The notes beneath the pieces were generated by a model. That model was not told the origin of the DNA. It did not search any database and saw only the letters and a list, made by a program, of their open reading frames with translations. Of a stretch of DNA of 64,000 nucleotides, positions 27,192 through 37,286 are shown piece after piece. The translations under genes and the position numbers were made by a program. The stretch is from Acidiphilium multivorum AIU301. GTDB taxonomy: Bacteria > Pseudomonadota > Alphaproteobacteria > Acetobacterales > Acetobacteraceae. Every line of letters starts with the position of its first letter. The stretch's first letter is position 1. The DNA lies in NCBI RefSeq assembly GCF_000202835.1, contig NC_015186.1, forward strand, positions 620,001 through 684,000. The letters are read 5' to 3'.

Positions 27192-28133
27192 ATGAAACTG
27201 TCAGTCATTCCGGCATTCGGTCTTGCCGCGGCCGTTCTCGGCGGCACGGCCTTCGCCGCGAAGCCGGTGCCGCCGCTGGTGAGCGCGGATTGGGTCGCGG
27301 CCCATGCGTGCAAGCCAGGCGTCGTCATGCTCGACGTCCGCAATCCGATCGGCGGCGGCAACGTGCAGACCTATATGCACGGGCACGTGCCGTGCGCGGT
27401 CTACAGCAATTATGCGCAGAACGGCCTATGGCGGAAGGATGTCGACGGCGCGCCGGGGATGGTGCCGCCCGTCGCGGAGCTGGAGACCCTGATCGGCGGC
27501 CTCGGTATCGGCAACCGCACGCGCGTGGTCATCTACACGGCCGGGACGAGCGCCACCGACATGGCGAGCGCCGCGCGTGTGTTCTGGACCTTCAAGTATC
27601 TGGGCGACAACAATGTCTCCATCCTGAACGGCGGCTATGCCGGATATGTCGGGCGGGGCAGCACGCCGGCCCATCCGGTGCAGGCGGGCTTCGTCAAGCC
27701 GGTGGCGACACGCTTCGTGGCCCATGTCAGGCCGCGCCTGCTGGCGACGGAGGCCGAGGTGGAGCGGGCGATGAAGGCGCACGTTCCGCTGGTCGACGAC
27801 CGGCCGTCGGCGCAATATCTCGGCGTGAACCTCGCGCCGGTGGATACGCGTCCGGGCACGATTCCCGGAGCGCGCAACCTTCCCGAAAGCTGGTTGACGG
27901 TGAACGATGGCGGCGTGTTCCGCACGCCGGCGGATCTTGCCGGGCTCTACAAGGCGGCAGGGGTGCCGATGGCGGGTCGGCAGATCAATTTCTGCAATAC
28001 CGCGCACTGGGCGGCGCTCGGCTGGTTTGCCAGCTATGAGCTGCTCGGCAACAAGCAGGCGAAGCTCTACACGGGCTCGATGTCGCAATGGTCGCGCAAC
28101 GCCGCGCTGCCCGTCGAGCGTCAGGTGCGCTGA
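27192..28133 (+). CDS. Periplasmic rhodanese-like sulfurtransferase
   Basis: 313 aa with a signal peptide (MKLSVIPAF, cleavage near residue 22, TAFA-A), so exported. Two rhodanese domains: the first (about 28-165) has VVMLDVRN and no active cysteine; the second (about 180-310) has the catalytic Cys268 in NFCNTAHWA. Transfers sulfane sulfur from thiosulfate or a persulfide to an acceptor. It starts 58 bases after the YedE-type transporter gene, likely one operon for uptake and handling of thiosulfate. The ATG has GGGAGATC upstream. Confidence 0.88.
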   Translation: MKLSVIPAFGLAAAVLGGTAFAAKPVPPLVSADWVAAHACKPGVVMLDVRNPIGGGNVQTYMHGHVPCAVYSNYAQNGLWRKDVDGAPGMVPPVAELETLIGGLGIGNRTRVVIYTAGTSATDMASAARVFWTFKYLGDNNVSILNGGYAGYVGRGSTPAHPVQAGFVKPVATRFVAHVRPRLLATEAEVERAMKAHVPLVDDRPSAQYLGVNLAPVDTRPGTIPGARNLPESWLTVNDGGVFRTPADLAGLYKAAGVPMAGRQINFCNTAHWAALGWFASYELLGNKQAKLYTGSMSQWSRNAALPVERQVR

Positions 28134-28150
28134 CCTCGGATGCGTTCTTG

Positions 28151-28194
28151 TGACACCGCCGTGGCCAGGCTTTGGCCGGGCCACGGCGGTGTCA
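28151..28194. terminator. Large bidirectional hairpin between convergent genes
   Basis: Perfect 16-bp arms TGACACCGCCGTGGCC (28151-28166) and GGCCACGGCGGTGTCA (28179-28194), 12-base loop. It sits between the rhodanese gene (+) and the lacI-type gene (-), and the right arm contains the stop codon of the latter. No T-runs, but the stem is very stable and the position fits a shared transcription end. Confidence 0.6.
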
Positions 28195-29199
28195 GCGCTG
28201 ATCCTGGCAGCCGCAGGAGTTCCGGATCCTCAATTCCGGCGTGAGACGCACGATTTCGAATTGATCATCGGGCCGCGCGATGCGTCTCGTCAGCAGTTCC
28301 ACCGCCTTCATGGCGATGTCCTCGAGTGGCTGTGCGAGTACTGTGAGCCGGGGGTTGAAGAGTTCGGCCCAGTCGAAATCATCGAACCCGACCAGAGCCA
28401 TTCCCGCAGGCACCTCTATGCCGGCGTCGCGCAAGGCGTGCATGGCGCCGATCATCATCAGGTTGTTGGAGGCCACGATCGCGGTCGGCCGTGGGTCGAG
28501 CCGGAGCAGTTCGCGAACGGCGCGGCGTGCCGGTTCGTTTGCCGATTCTCCGCAACACACCAGGGCGGGATCGAACGGGATGCCGGCCCGATGCAGGGCG
28601 TCGCGATACCCTTCGAGCCGCTCGATCGATGTTGAAATTCCTGGAGCTCCCGCCACGAAGCCGATGCGGCGATGGCCGTGGCCGATCAGATGCGAGATGA
28701 GCTCGCGGCACGCGACGGTGTTCTCCACGCCGACCTGGTCGAACTCGCCTCGAACGATACGATCGACCAGCACCGACGGTATGCCCTTGCCCTTCAGGTA
28801 GTCGAGCGCCCGTCGGTCGGTTCCCGCGGTCGGCGCGAGAATGATGCCGTCCACCCGGCGCTGGTGCAACGCCTTGATGACCCGCAGTTCCTGGTCCGGA
28901 TCGTCATGCGTGTCGGCCAAGAATATCATCAGGCCCCGCCTTGCGCATTCGGATTCGATCACACGGACCGTTTCCGCAAAATAATGATTTGTCAGGGCAG
29001 AGATCGCCACACCGATCGTTTTCGTCGACGCTCCCGCCAGGGCCTGCGCCAGCGAGTTCGGAACGTAGCCGGTCTTCCTGATGGCATCCCTTACAGCTTC
29101 GACCGTCGCGGGACGGACTTTTCTGGTGCCGTTGATGACATGCGAAACGGTTGATACCGAAACGCCTGCCCTGTGGGCAACATCTTCCATGGTGGCCAA
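28192..29199 (-). CDS. LacI-family transcriptional regulator
   Basis: 335 aa. N-terminal helix-turn-helix with hinge (MEDVAHRAGVSVSTVSHVINGT, then VPNSLAQALAG), followed by a periplasmic-binding-protein-like effector domain (GVAISALTNHYFAE; VASNNLMMIGAM). It represses or activates sugar genes in response to a sugar. It lies after xylB on the same strand; a textbook LacI-type palindrome stands between xylB and the divergent ABC operon, so this protein is the likely regulator of both. Confidence 0.92.
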   Translation of the reverse strand: MATMEDVAHRAGVSVSTVSHVINGTRKVRPATVEAVRDAIRKTGYVPNSLAQALAGASTKTIGVAISALTNHYFAETVRVIESECARRGLMIFLADTHDDPDQELRVIKALHQRRVDGIILAPTAGTDRRALDYLKGKGIPSVLVDRIVRGEFDQVGVENTVACRELISHLIGHGHRRIGFVAGAPGISTSIERLEGYRDALHRAGIPFDPALVCCGESANEPARRAVRELLRLDPRPTAIVASNNLMMIGAMHALRDAGIEVPAGMALVGFDDFDWAELFNPRLTVLAQPLEDIAMKAVELLTRRIARPDDQFEIVRLTPELRIRNSCGCQDQR

Positions 29200-29325
29200 T
29201 TGCTCGACCCCTTACAGATCCGGCGACCGGTGATGTCGGTAAGCAGCCGACCGAGGAGATGGGAACAGGGCGACGTTCCCATACTGTCCGATCATGATGC
29301 GGCGAGTCACGAAATGGCCCCTCCT

Positions 29326-30816
29326 TCAGGTGCAGAGCGAACGCGCCGCAGGGTAAAGGGTGCGGAATTTTCGATATCGGTCGTCCAGATCCTCGCGACG
29401 GTCCGCTTGCGGCTCGAAGGTCTTTCTGACGGGCAGTGACATGTTCACCGGCTCGTCGATTCCGAGCGCGGCGAAACCGAGTTTCGCCGCGCCGATCCCC
29501 GCGCCGAGTTCGCTGCCTTCCAGCGTATGGAGTTCGCGTCCCAGCACGTTCGCCAGCAACTGTCCCCAGTAATCGCTTTTCGCTCCGCCGCCGACCAGAG
29601 AACAATGACGAATATCCGAACCTGACTCCTCCACCGAACCCATGGCATCCCGCAGGGCGAAGGCGACTCCTTCGAGAACGGCGTAGCCGAATGACGGCGC
29701 CGCGGTCTCGATGCCGACATTCATGAAGCCGCCGCGCACGTTCGGATCGTTGTGCGGGGTACGCTCGCCGGATAGATAGGGCAGAAACAGCGGGGTTGTC
29801 GGCGGAACCGGCCGTTCGAGTGGCAGTTCGGCGGCAACCCGATCAAGCAAAGCCTGTTCGCTCGGCATCGACAGCAGTTTCGATACCCAACGCAGCGAAT
29901 TTGCGCCGCACAGGATGGCCCCCATCGCGTACCATCTCTCTGGCAGCGCGTGGCAGAAGCCGTGAACGCCGCCGGCAATGCGCGCCAGGGGGCGATCGGT
30001 GATCGACACGACGGCGGCACTGGTTCCCAGGGTGACAAACGAATTGCCCGGATGTGACGCGCCGATCCCGACCGCGGAGGCCGGATTGTCGGCGCCGCCG
30101 CCTGCGACCACGACCTTGCTGTCGAGGCCAAGCTCGCCGGCGGCGCTTCGGGTCAGGGTGCCGGTGGCGGATGTTCCCTCGCACAGGCGGGGAAATTGCC
30201 GAGGTTCGAGATGGGTCGCGGCGATCATCGGCTCGAACCATGAGCGGCGATGCACATCAAGAAAGAGAGTGCCGGCGGCATCGGACATATCGGTGACGCG
30301 CTCGCCGGTCAGCCGGAGCCGGAGATAGTCCTTGGGCGACAGGAGGCAGTCGATCTTCCGGAATGATTCGATTTCGTGGCCATGCAGCCAAAGCAGCTTG
30401 GGTGCCGTGAGGCCGGCCATCGGAAGGCTGCCGGTCGCCTCGATGAACGAGGGATGATTTTCCGCCAGGAACGCCGCTTCGGCAGTGGAGCGCGCATCGT
30501 TCCACAAGATCACGGGGCGGATGCTTCGGTTATGCCGATCCAGAAGGACCGCTCCATGCATCTGTCCGGACAGCCCGATCGATCTGACCGCCTCATAAGC
30601 TTCGGGATACTGCCGGCGAAGTTCGCGCAGGGCCGTCATGCAGGCGATCCACCAATCCTCGGGATCCTGCTCGGCCCAGCCGGGGTGCGGATGCGATGTC
30701 GGCACGGCAGCCGACATGGTGCCGATGACCGCTCCGGATGAGGTCAGCAGGACCGCCTTGACGCCTGATGTCCCGAGGTCGATGCCAAGTGAGAGGGGGG
30801 AGGCGAAAGATCTCAT
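29326..30816 (-). CDS. xylB: Xylulokinase
   Basis: 496 aa FGGY-family carbohydrate kinase, phosphorylating D-xylulose (or a close ketopentose) with ATP. LGIDLGTSGVKAVL starts at about 10, the sugar-binding SGQMHGAV segment near 85, and the second ATP domain with VTLGTSAAV and GGGAKSDYWGQLLA. Normal length. No xylose isomerase adjoins; xylulose might come from arabitol or xylitol through a dehydrogenase encoded elsewhere. Divergent from the ABC operon. Confidence 0.9.
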   Translation of the reverse strand: MRSFASPLSLGIDLGTSGVKAVLLTSSGAVIGTMSAAVPTSHPHPGWAEQDPEDWWIACMTALRELRRQYPEAYEAVRSIGLSGQMHGAVLLDRHNRSIRPVILWNDARSTAEAAFLAENHPSFIEATGSLPMAGLTAPKLLWLHGHEIESFRKIDCLLSPKDYLRLRLTGERVTDMSDAAGTLFLDVHRRSWFEPMIAATHLEPRQFPRLCEGTSATGTLTRSAAGELGLDSKVVVAGGGADNPASAVGIGASHPGNSFVTLGTSAAVVSITDRPLARIAGGVHGFCHALPERWYAMGAILCGANSLRWVSKLLSMPSEQALLDRVAAELPLERPVPPTTPLFLPYLSGERTPHNDPNVRGGFMNVGIETAAPSFGYAVLEGVAFALRDAMGSVEESGSDIRHCSLVGGGAKSDYWGQLLANVLGRELHTLEGSELGAGIGAAKLGFAALGIDEPVNMSLPVRKTFEPQADRREDLDDRYRKFRTLYPAARSLCT

Positions 30817-31172
30817 TCTCGCAACTGCTCGATATTTCCAATGCTTGCCTGTCTCGCGCTGCGGCGCACGAGACTGCGCCGGAGGTCATGCGTGGAGGCG
30901 TTTGCTGTCAACCCATGTGGCCTGCTCCGTGCGGAACCGAAATCCAAAACGATCGCGTGTATGCGGCGAGCCCTGGCGGATGCGGGGGGATGATGCGCAG
31001 CGGCACGATGCCGGCCCGCGAGTCGATCTTCTCCTGACCTGCCTACAAACACTACAGGGAGCGAAAGCGCTTGCGCAAGCGCTTTCGTTCATCTAATTTT
31101 TGGTCTCCGGGCAAAGCTATGAGCCAAATTTGTCCGAAAAGTAGAATTGTTCAAAAACAGGAGGGAACGGGA
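30817..31172. other. Divergent control region of xylB and the pentose ABC operon
   Basis: About 356 bases. It contains the LacI-type operator palindrome 85-111 bases before the binding-protein start. I see no further gene. The + strand RBS AGGAGGG sits 8 bases before the ATG at 31173. Confidence 0.5.
31062..31087. promoter_or_regulatory. LacI-family operator, perfect 26-bp palindrome
   Basis: Half-sites CGAAAGCGCTTGC and GCAAGCGCTTTCG join without spacer into a perfect palindrome. It contains AAGCGCTT twice and the central GCGC typical of LacI/GalR operators. Placed between divergent xylB and the ABC transporter genes, near the lacI-type gene. Confidence 0.85.
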
Positions 31173-32168
31173 ATGAAGCTGGCAAAGCGGCTTTCGATAG
31201 TGGGCATGGCAATCGCCGGAACGATCGGCCTGGCCGGCCCGCACGCCGAGGCGGCGCAGACCTGCGCGAAGCCGAAATACGTGATCGGCATGTCGTTGAT
31301 GACGCTGACCAATCCGTATTTCGAGACCATGGCGAAAACCGCCGCCAAGGATGCGGCCGCGGATTGCGCGAAGCTGATCTATTATGGCGGCAACATGAGC
31401 GAGGCGCAGCAGCTCAACCAGGTCGAGGCGTTCATCCAGCGGCATGTCAACGCGATCATGTTCGCTCCCGCCGATGCGGCGGCGGCCTCCTCCGCCGTGC
31501 TGGCAGCCAATCACGCGCATATCCCGGTCTTCACGATCGATACCAATGTCGACATGAAAACCCTGAAGCGCGCGGGCGGGCATATCGTCGAATTCGTCCA
31601 GTCGAACAATGTCCAGCTTGGCGAGAATGCCGCGAAGGAAGTCATCGCCTATGACAAGTCGGCTCTGCACGGGGCGCCGGTGAAGCTGGGATGGATTGAT
31701 TATCCGTTTGCAACCTCGGTCCAGGATCGGGACAAGGGTTTCAAGAAAATCATCGATGGTGACAAGAACATCCACGTCGTATCGAGGTTGAATGGCAAGG
31801 GGACCACGCCGGGCGGCTTGTCCGCCACGGCGGCGATGCTTTCGGCGCATCCTGACGTCAATGTGATTTTCGATATCAATGCGCCGAGTGGTCTTGGGGC
31901 GATGGATGCGATCCGCGCCGCCAACAAGGTTGGCAAGGTTGCGGTGATCGGTCTCTCAGGCAGCCAGCAGGCCGTGCAGGCGATCTGCCAGAACTCTGTC
32001 TACAAGGCTGGCGCGCTGCAGTCCCCCGCGGTCGAGTCGAAGATCGAGGTCGCGAATATCATCAAGTATCTCGATGGCGACAAGAATATTCCCAAACTGG
32101 TTCTTACCAAGACCTATACCGTCAGTAAGGCTAACTGCCACGAGATGATGAAAATCGCCTATCCGTGA
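31173..32168 (+). CDS. Pentose-type ABC transporter substrate-binding protein
   Basis: 331 aa periplasmic binding protein of the ribose/xylose (type 1, RbsB-like) family. Signal peptide of about 27 residues (MKLAKRLSIVGMAIAG, cleavage HAEA-AQ). Mature start YVIGMSLMTLTNPYF is the family hallmark. AGGAGGG precedes the ATG. First gene of a binding protein-ATPase-permease operon; the stop overlaps the next start (GTGA). Substrate uncertain: xylose, xylitol or arabitol are suggested by the divergent xylulokinase gene. Confidence 0.88.
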   Translation: MKLAKRLSIVGMAIAGTIGLAGPHAEAAQTCAKPKYVIGMSLMTLTNPYFETMAKTAAKDAAADCAKLIYYGGNMSEAQQLNQVEAFIQRHVNAIMFAPADAAAASSAVLAANHAHIPVFTIDTNVDMKTLKRAGGHIVEFVQSNNVQLGENAAKEVIAYDKSALHGAPVKLGWIDYPFATSVQDRDKGFKKIIDGDKNIHVVSRLNGKGTTPGGLSATAAMLSAHPDVNVIFDINAPSGLGAMDAIRAANKVGKVAVIGLSGSQQAVQAICQNSVYKAGALQSPAVESKIEVANIIKYLDGDKNIPKLVLTKTYTVSKANCHEMMKIAYP

Positions 32169-33670
32169 CGACGGTGTCCACCGGCCAGGCTGGCAGCCTG
32201 GCCCTTTCGGGAATCGTCAAGCGATACGATTCCGCTCCCGTGGTGCGCGGAGTGAGTTTCTCGCTCCGCGCTGGGGAAGTGACGGCGCTGCTTGGGCATA
32301 ATGGCGCGGGCAAGTCGACGGCGCTGAAGATCCTGGGCGGGGCGGAGCAGCCATCCGGCGGCCATATCCTGCTCGATGGCGAGGCCGTGACGCTGACGAC
32401 GCCGCGCATCGCCGAAGCGCACGGCATTGCCGTGGTCTGGCAGGAACTGCGCATCATCGAGAAACTGACGGTGACGCAGAATTTCTTCCTCAACCGGGAG
32501 AAGCGGCGCGGGCCATTCACCGACCGCACCGCGATGAACGAACATGTCAGGAGGGCCCTGGCGACTTACGGCCTCGCCGCTGATCCGGACATGGCTGCGG
32601 GAGCGCTGTCGCCGGCTGACCGGCAGATGCTGGAGATCATCATCGCGCTCGACAAGGGCGGCCGGTTCCTGCTGCTCGACGAGCCGACGTCGGCACTGAA
32701 CGCGAGTGAGATCACCCGGCTGCTCGATACGGTCCGCCGGCTGGCGGCGGGCGGCACCTCGATCGCCATTGTCACGCACAAGCTCGGCGAGGCGCTGGCG
32801 GTTGCCGATCATGTGGTGGTGATGAAGGATGGCGATGTCGTGCTGGATGCGGAGCGCGCCGATCTTTCGGAGGCAGATCTTGCCTATTACATCACCGGCC
32901 ATCGGCGCGATGCCACGGCGCTCGCCGAGGTCTCGCCGCGGACCGCGTTCGGCGGCACCACATTGCTCGATATAAGGACCCTCTCGAGCGGCAATTGCCG
33001 CTCGGCGAGTCTGGAGATCAATGCTGGAAGAGTGGTCGGGCTGTACGGCGTGGCCGGAGCCGGGCAGGTTGAACTGCTGGAGGTGCTGTTCGGCGTTCGG
33101 CCGATGCAGGGTGGCGAGATCCGCCTGGCCGGTGAGCCGTATGTGCCGACAACGCCGCGCGCCGCGCTGGCAAAAGGCTTCGGGTTCCTGACGGACGACC
33201 GCAAGGCCAACGGCTTCATTCCCGACATGACCATCGGCAAGAACATCGTGCTCGCCAGCATCGACCGGTTCTCGCGCGGGATCTGGTTCGACGATGCGGC
33301 AGTGGCGGAGCAGGCGCGCACCATGGCGGCCCGCCTGGCCATACGCTCGCCGCTTGGAACCAGCGTGCGGCGCCTGTCCGGCGGCAACCAGCAGAAGGTC
33401 ATCTTCGCGAAATGGGTGACGGCGCGGAGCCGCATCCTGCTGCTCGCCGAGCCGACAAAAGGTGTCGATATCGGTGCCAAAGCCGAGATCCATGCCCTGA
33501 TCCGCGAGTTGGCCGCGGCGGGCGATACGCTGCTCGTGTGCTCCTCGGAGATCGAGGAGATTCTCGAAGTTTCAGACGTGATCTATGTATTTCGGCACGG
33601 CATCTGCGAGGGCACAGGGATTCCGCGCGCCGAGGCCGAGGCACGTTCGATTCTCGCACAATCCCTCTGA
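32165..33670 (+). CDS. Sugar ABC transporter ATP-binding protein (RbsA type)
   Basis: 501 aa with two tandem ATPase domains, as in RbsA/XylG/MglA. The first has Walker A GHNGAGKS and the D-loop region LLLDEPTSALN. The second has the usual degenerate Walker A (GVAGAGQ, Lys and Ser replaced) but an intact signature LSGGNQQK. Such asymmetry is normal for this family. GTG start overlaps the previous TGA. Drives import with the permease encoded next. Confidence 0.92.
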   Translation: MTTVSTGQAGSLALSGIVKRYDSAPVVRGVSFSLRAGEVTALLGHNGAGKSTALKILGGAEQPSGGHILLDGEAVTLTTPRIAEAHGIAVVWQELRIIEKLTVTQNFFLNREKRRGPFTDRTAMNEHVRRALATYGLAADPDMAAGALSPADRQMLEIIIALDKGGRFLLLDEPTSALNASEITRLLDTVRRLAAGGTSIAIVTHKLGEALAVADHVVVMKDGDVVLDAERADLSEADLAYYITGHRRDATALAEVSPRTAFGGTTLLDIRTLSSGNCRSASLEINAGRVVGLYGVAGAGQVELLEVLFGVRPMQGGEIRLAGEPYVPTTPRAALAKGFGFLTDDRKANGFIPDMTIGKNIVLASIDRFSRGIWFDDAAVAEQARTMAARLAIRSPLGTSVRRLSGGNQQKVIFAKWVTARSRILLLAEPTKGVDIGAKAEIHALIRELAAAGDTLLVCSSEIEEILEVSDVIYVFRHGICEGTGIPRAEAEARSILAQSL

Positions 33671-33695
33671 CATATCCGCAACCGGGGCGATCTTC

Positions 33696-34706
33696 ATGGC
33701 AAAACAGGACACCAGCACGACAGCCAGCCCGCAACGGAAGGGCCTTCGCCTGCCGCCGGAGACGGGAATTTTCGTCATTCTCGCGCTGATCATGGCCGGG
33801 ATGGAGGTGCTGACCGGAAACTTCCTGACCATCGGCAATATCTCGACCCTGCTGGTCAACACGATCACCATCGGGTTGCTGGCGGTCAGCGAGACCTTCG
33901 TGCTGCTGATCGGCGGCATCGACCTTTCGGTGGGCGCGATCCAGGCGCTGTCAGGTGTAACGGCCGCCGTAGTCATCAACCATACGCCGCTCGGCTGGCC
34001 TGGAGCGATCCTCGGCGGCATCCTGGCCGGGGCGCTGATCGGCTTCATCAATGGTTCGATCACACATTACATCAATGTTCCCGCCTTCATCACGACGTTC
34101 GCGACCCTGGGCGTCGCCGCATCGATCCCGCTGATCGTGACGCAAGCGAATCCGATTCCGATTTTCAGCAACACGTTCAACGCCCTTGGACAGGGATACG
34201 TGCTGAAGATCATTCCGATCGGCGTTCTCGTGATGCTGGTGGTCGCCGCGGCCGCGCATGTGGTGCTCAGCCGCACCGCGTTCGGCGTCAAGGTCTACGC
34301 CGTCGGCGGCAATCGCCATTCCGCCTGGCTGGCTGGCGTGAACATCGCGCGGATCGAGATCCTCTGCTTTACGCTTTCGGGGACGATTGCAGGGCTTGCC
34401 GGGGTGATCCTCGCCGCGCGCCTTGCGTCCGGTTATCCGACAGCCGGTTCCGGCGCGTCGTTGTTCGATGGAATCGCATCGGCGGTCGTGGGCGGGGTGA
34501 GTTTGTTCGGCGGATCCGGCAGTGTTGCCGGTGCCCTGCTCGGAGCGATCGTGATCGGCACGCTGACGGAAGGCATGGATGTGCTCGATCTCAATACCTA
34601 TTGGCAACCGCTCGTGATCGGCATCGTCATCCTGCTCGCGGTGATGCTGGATACGTGGAAGACCGGATTGCTGCGCACCCTCATGCGCCGACTGCGCCGC
34701 GCCTGA
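33696..34706 (+). CDS. Sugar ABC transporter permease (RbsC type)
   Basis: 336 aa inner-membrane permease with about 9-10 hydrophobic segments. IGGIDLSVGA near residue 68-77 and the GxSxxGG-rich late segment GVSLFGGSGSVAGALLG are RbsC/XylH features. ATG 33696 is favoured as it begins the short cytoplasmic MAKQDTSTT tail; a GGGGCGA lies upstream. Forms the homodimeric channel for the ribose/xylose-type importer. Confidence 0.9.
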   Translation: MAKQDTSTTASPQRKGLRLPPETGIFVILALIMAGMEVLTGNFLTIGNISTLLVNTITIGLLAVSETFVLLIGGIDLSVGAIQALSGVTAAVVINHTPLGWPGAILGGILAGALIGFINGSITHYINVPAFITTFATLGVAASIPLIVTQANPIPIFSNTFNALGQGYVLKIIPIGVLVMLVVAAAAHVVLSRTAFGVKVYAVGGNRHSAWLAGVNIARIEILCFTLSGTIAGLAGVILAARLASGYPTAGSGASLFDGIASAVVGGVSLFGGSGSVAGALLGAIVIGTLTEGMDVLDLNTYWQPLVIGIVILLAVMLDTWKTGLLRTLMRRLRRA

Positions 34707-34837
34707 TCGCACCGCACCGCCGGGGTAAAAATCGGAATTACACCAGGCGTTTTTCGTTTCATCGGCCCCCGTTTTGCGTCTTTGTTTGAGCAGTGAACAG
34801 TGCTAGGATTCTCCTGCAATCATTGAAAGGCGTCGCC

Positions 34838-35107
34838 ATGTCGAAAGCGTTCATAACGGATGTGATTCAGAATTCGACCGGGATTACCGGCGTCGCCGCG
34901 AACCGGGCGGCTACGGACGTTATCGAGGCGATCGTCAAGGAACTGAAGAAGAAGGGCAAATTCACGCTGCCGAGCTTTGGCACGTTCACGGTGCGCAAGA
35001 CGAAGGCGCGCAAGGGCGTCAATCCGCGCAGCGGCGAGCCCATCAAGGTCAAGGCCGGAAAGACCGTGCGTTTCAAGTCGTCGCCGACGCTCAAGACACG
35101 CGTCTGA
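34838..35107 (+). CDS. HU-family DNA-binding protein
   Basis: 89 aa histone-like protein that bends and packs DNA. Dimerisation helices (ITDVIQNSTGITG, ATDVIEAIVKELKKKG) are followed by the beta arms (LPSFGTFTVRKTKARKGVNPRSGEPI) and a C-terminal helix. The NPRSGEPI tip corresponds to the DNA-intercalating arm. Length is standard. Preceded by GAAAGG. Monocistronic, convergent with rmd; an 8-bp inverted repeat GGCGGCAG / CTGCCGCC at 35113-35147 lies just after it. Confidence 0.92.
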   Translation: MSKAFITDVIQNSTGITGVAANRAATDVIEAIVKELKKKGKFTLPSFGTFTVRKTKARKGVNPRSGEPIKVKAGKTVRFKSSPTLKTRV

Positions 35108-35213
35108 CCCGCGGCGGCAGTCTGGCGCATCGGCGGGATCTGCCGCCGGTTTCCGGCCGGGCTGCCGGTCGTGTCTTCAGGGCTGGTTTCGCCTCGGGGC
35201 GCAGATGCGGCGT

Positions 35214-36110
35214 TTAGAGGACCGAGCGCACGATCTCCTCGATCCCGTGGTCCGGGTGCCAGCCAAGCAGGTTTTCGGCGCGGGAAGCATCGCCGACCGC
35301 GCGCGGAATATCGCTTGGCCGAAGGCGGGTCGGATCGATCTCGACCGAGACATGGATACCGAGAGAGACGATCATCGCCTCGACCATGTCGCGCATCCGG
35401 CGCGGAATGCCGGAGGCAATGTTGAAGATCGTGCCGTTCGGTAGGTCGTCGGAGCGTCCCAGCGCCAGCGCATACGCACGGACCACGTCGTTCACGTGAA
35501 GAAAGTCGCGCTCGGCATCGAGGTTGCCGACATGCAGCACCGGTGCTGCATCGCCGCGGGCAATCCGGCGGAGTTGGGCAGCAAAGGAGCCAAGAGCGAA
35601 GGCTTCGCTCTGCCCCGGGCCCACATGGTTGAAAGGACGGAAGCGCAGCACGCGCAGTCCGGATTCCGCAGCCATGGCGCCGAGGGTCAGATCCGCTGCG
35701 GCCTTGCTTGCCGCATAGGTGTTGAGCGGCGCCAGCGGGGCCGATTCGTCCAGCGGTTGGCCTGAGCGGAAGCTGGCTCCGTAGCAATCGGCACTTCCGG
35801 CATGGATCAGTTGGCAGCCAGGCGCATGGGCAAGCAGGGCACGGGCAAGATTCAGCGTGCCGTCGAGGTTCACCGCGAAGGCACGGCGTGGGTGTTCCCG
35901 TGCCTCGGGAATGGCGGCGATGCCCGCGAGATGGACGCAGGCATCCGGCCGGACGTCGCGCACCGAGGTCTCGGTGGCGGCGGGGTCGGTGATATCGGCG
36001 CGGAAGCTGACCAGTTCGGCCCACGGAAATCGGCGGCCAAGTTCTGGCATCAGGTGCCGCCCTACGAAGCCGCCGGCGCCGGTGACAAGTATCCGTCTCA
36101 ATTGTCCCAT
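35214..36110 (-). CDS. rmd: GDP-6-deoxy-D-mannose reductase (NAD-dependent epimerase family)
   Basis: 298 aa extended SDR. GAGGFVGRH is at 11-19 and the catalytic pair Tyr132/Lys136 lies in NTYAASKAAADL, with Ser106. Reduces GDP-4-keto-6-deoxy-mannose to GDP-D-rhamnose for surface polysaccharide. Identification rests on the directly preceding gmd; by sequence alone it could be another nucleotide-sugar epimerase/reductase. Start at 36110 (MGQLRRILVTG) is the natural Rossmann start. Confidence 0.78.
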   Translation of the reverse strand: MGQLRRILVTGAGGFVGRHLMPELGRRFPWAELVSFRADITDPAATETSVRDVRPDACVHLAGIAAIPEAREHPRRAFAVNLDGTLNLARALLAHAPGCQLIHAGSADCYGASFRSGQPLDESAPLAPLNTYAASKAAADLTLGAMAAESGLRVLRFRPFNHVGPGQSEAFALGSFAAQLRRIARGDAAPVLHVGNLDAERDFLHVNDVVRAYALALGRSDDLPNGTIFNIASGIPRRMRDMVEAMIVSLGIHVSVEIDPTRLRPSDIPRAVGDASRAENLLGWHPDHGIEEIVRSVL

Positions 36111-36224
36111 GGGCCGGACGTCTCCATCGTATAGTCGTAGTCGGCGCACGCTAGTGGAAGTTGGAGACGGTGGCCAGTCCGCCGCCGGCGCGGAACGTTC
36201 GCATGGCGGCGGCAATCTGCGAGG

Positions 36225-37259
<1,035 letters not shown>

Positions 37260-37286
37260 TCAAATTAATGGCCGGAGGCGCGACCA

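Noticed and set aside
32999-33060. Second ATPase domain of the sugar ABC protein as inactivated by mutation
   Set aside because: The degenerate Walker A (GAGQ) in the second half is a normal feature of RbsA/MglA-type ATPases.
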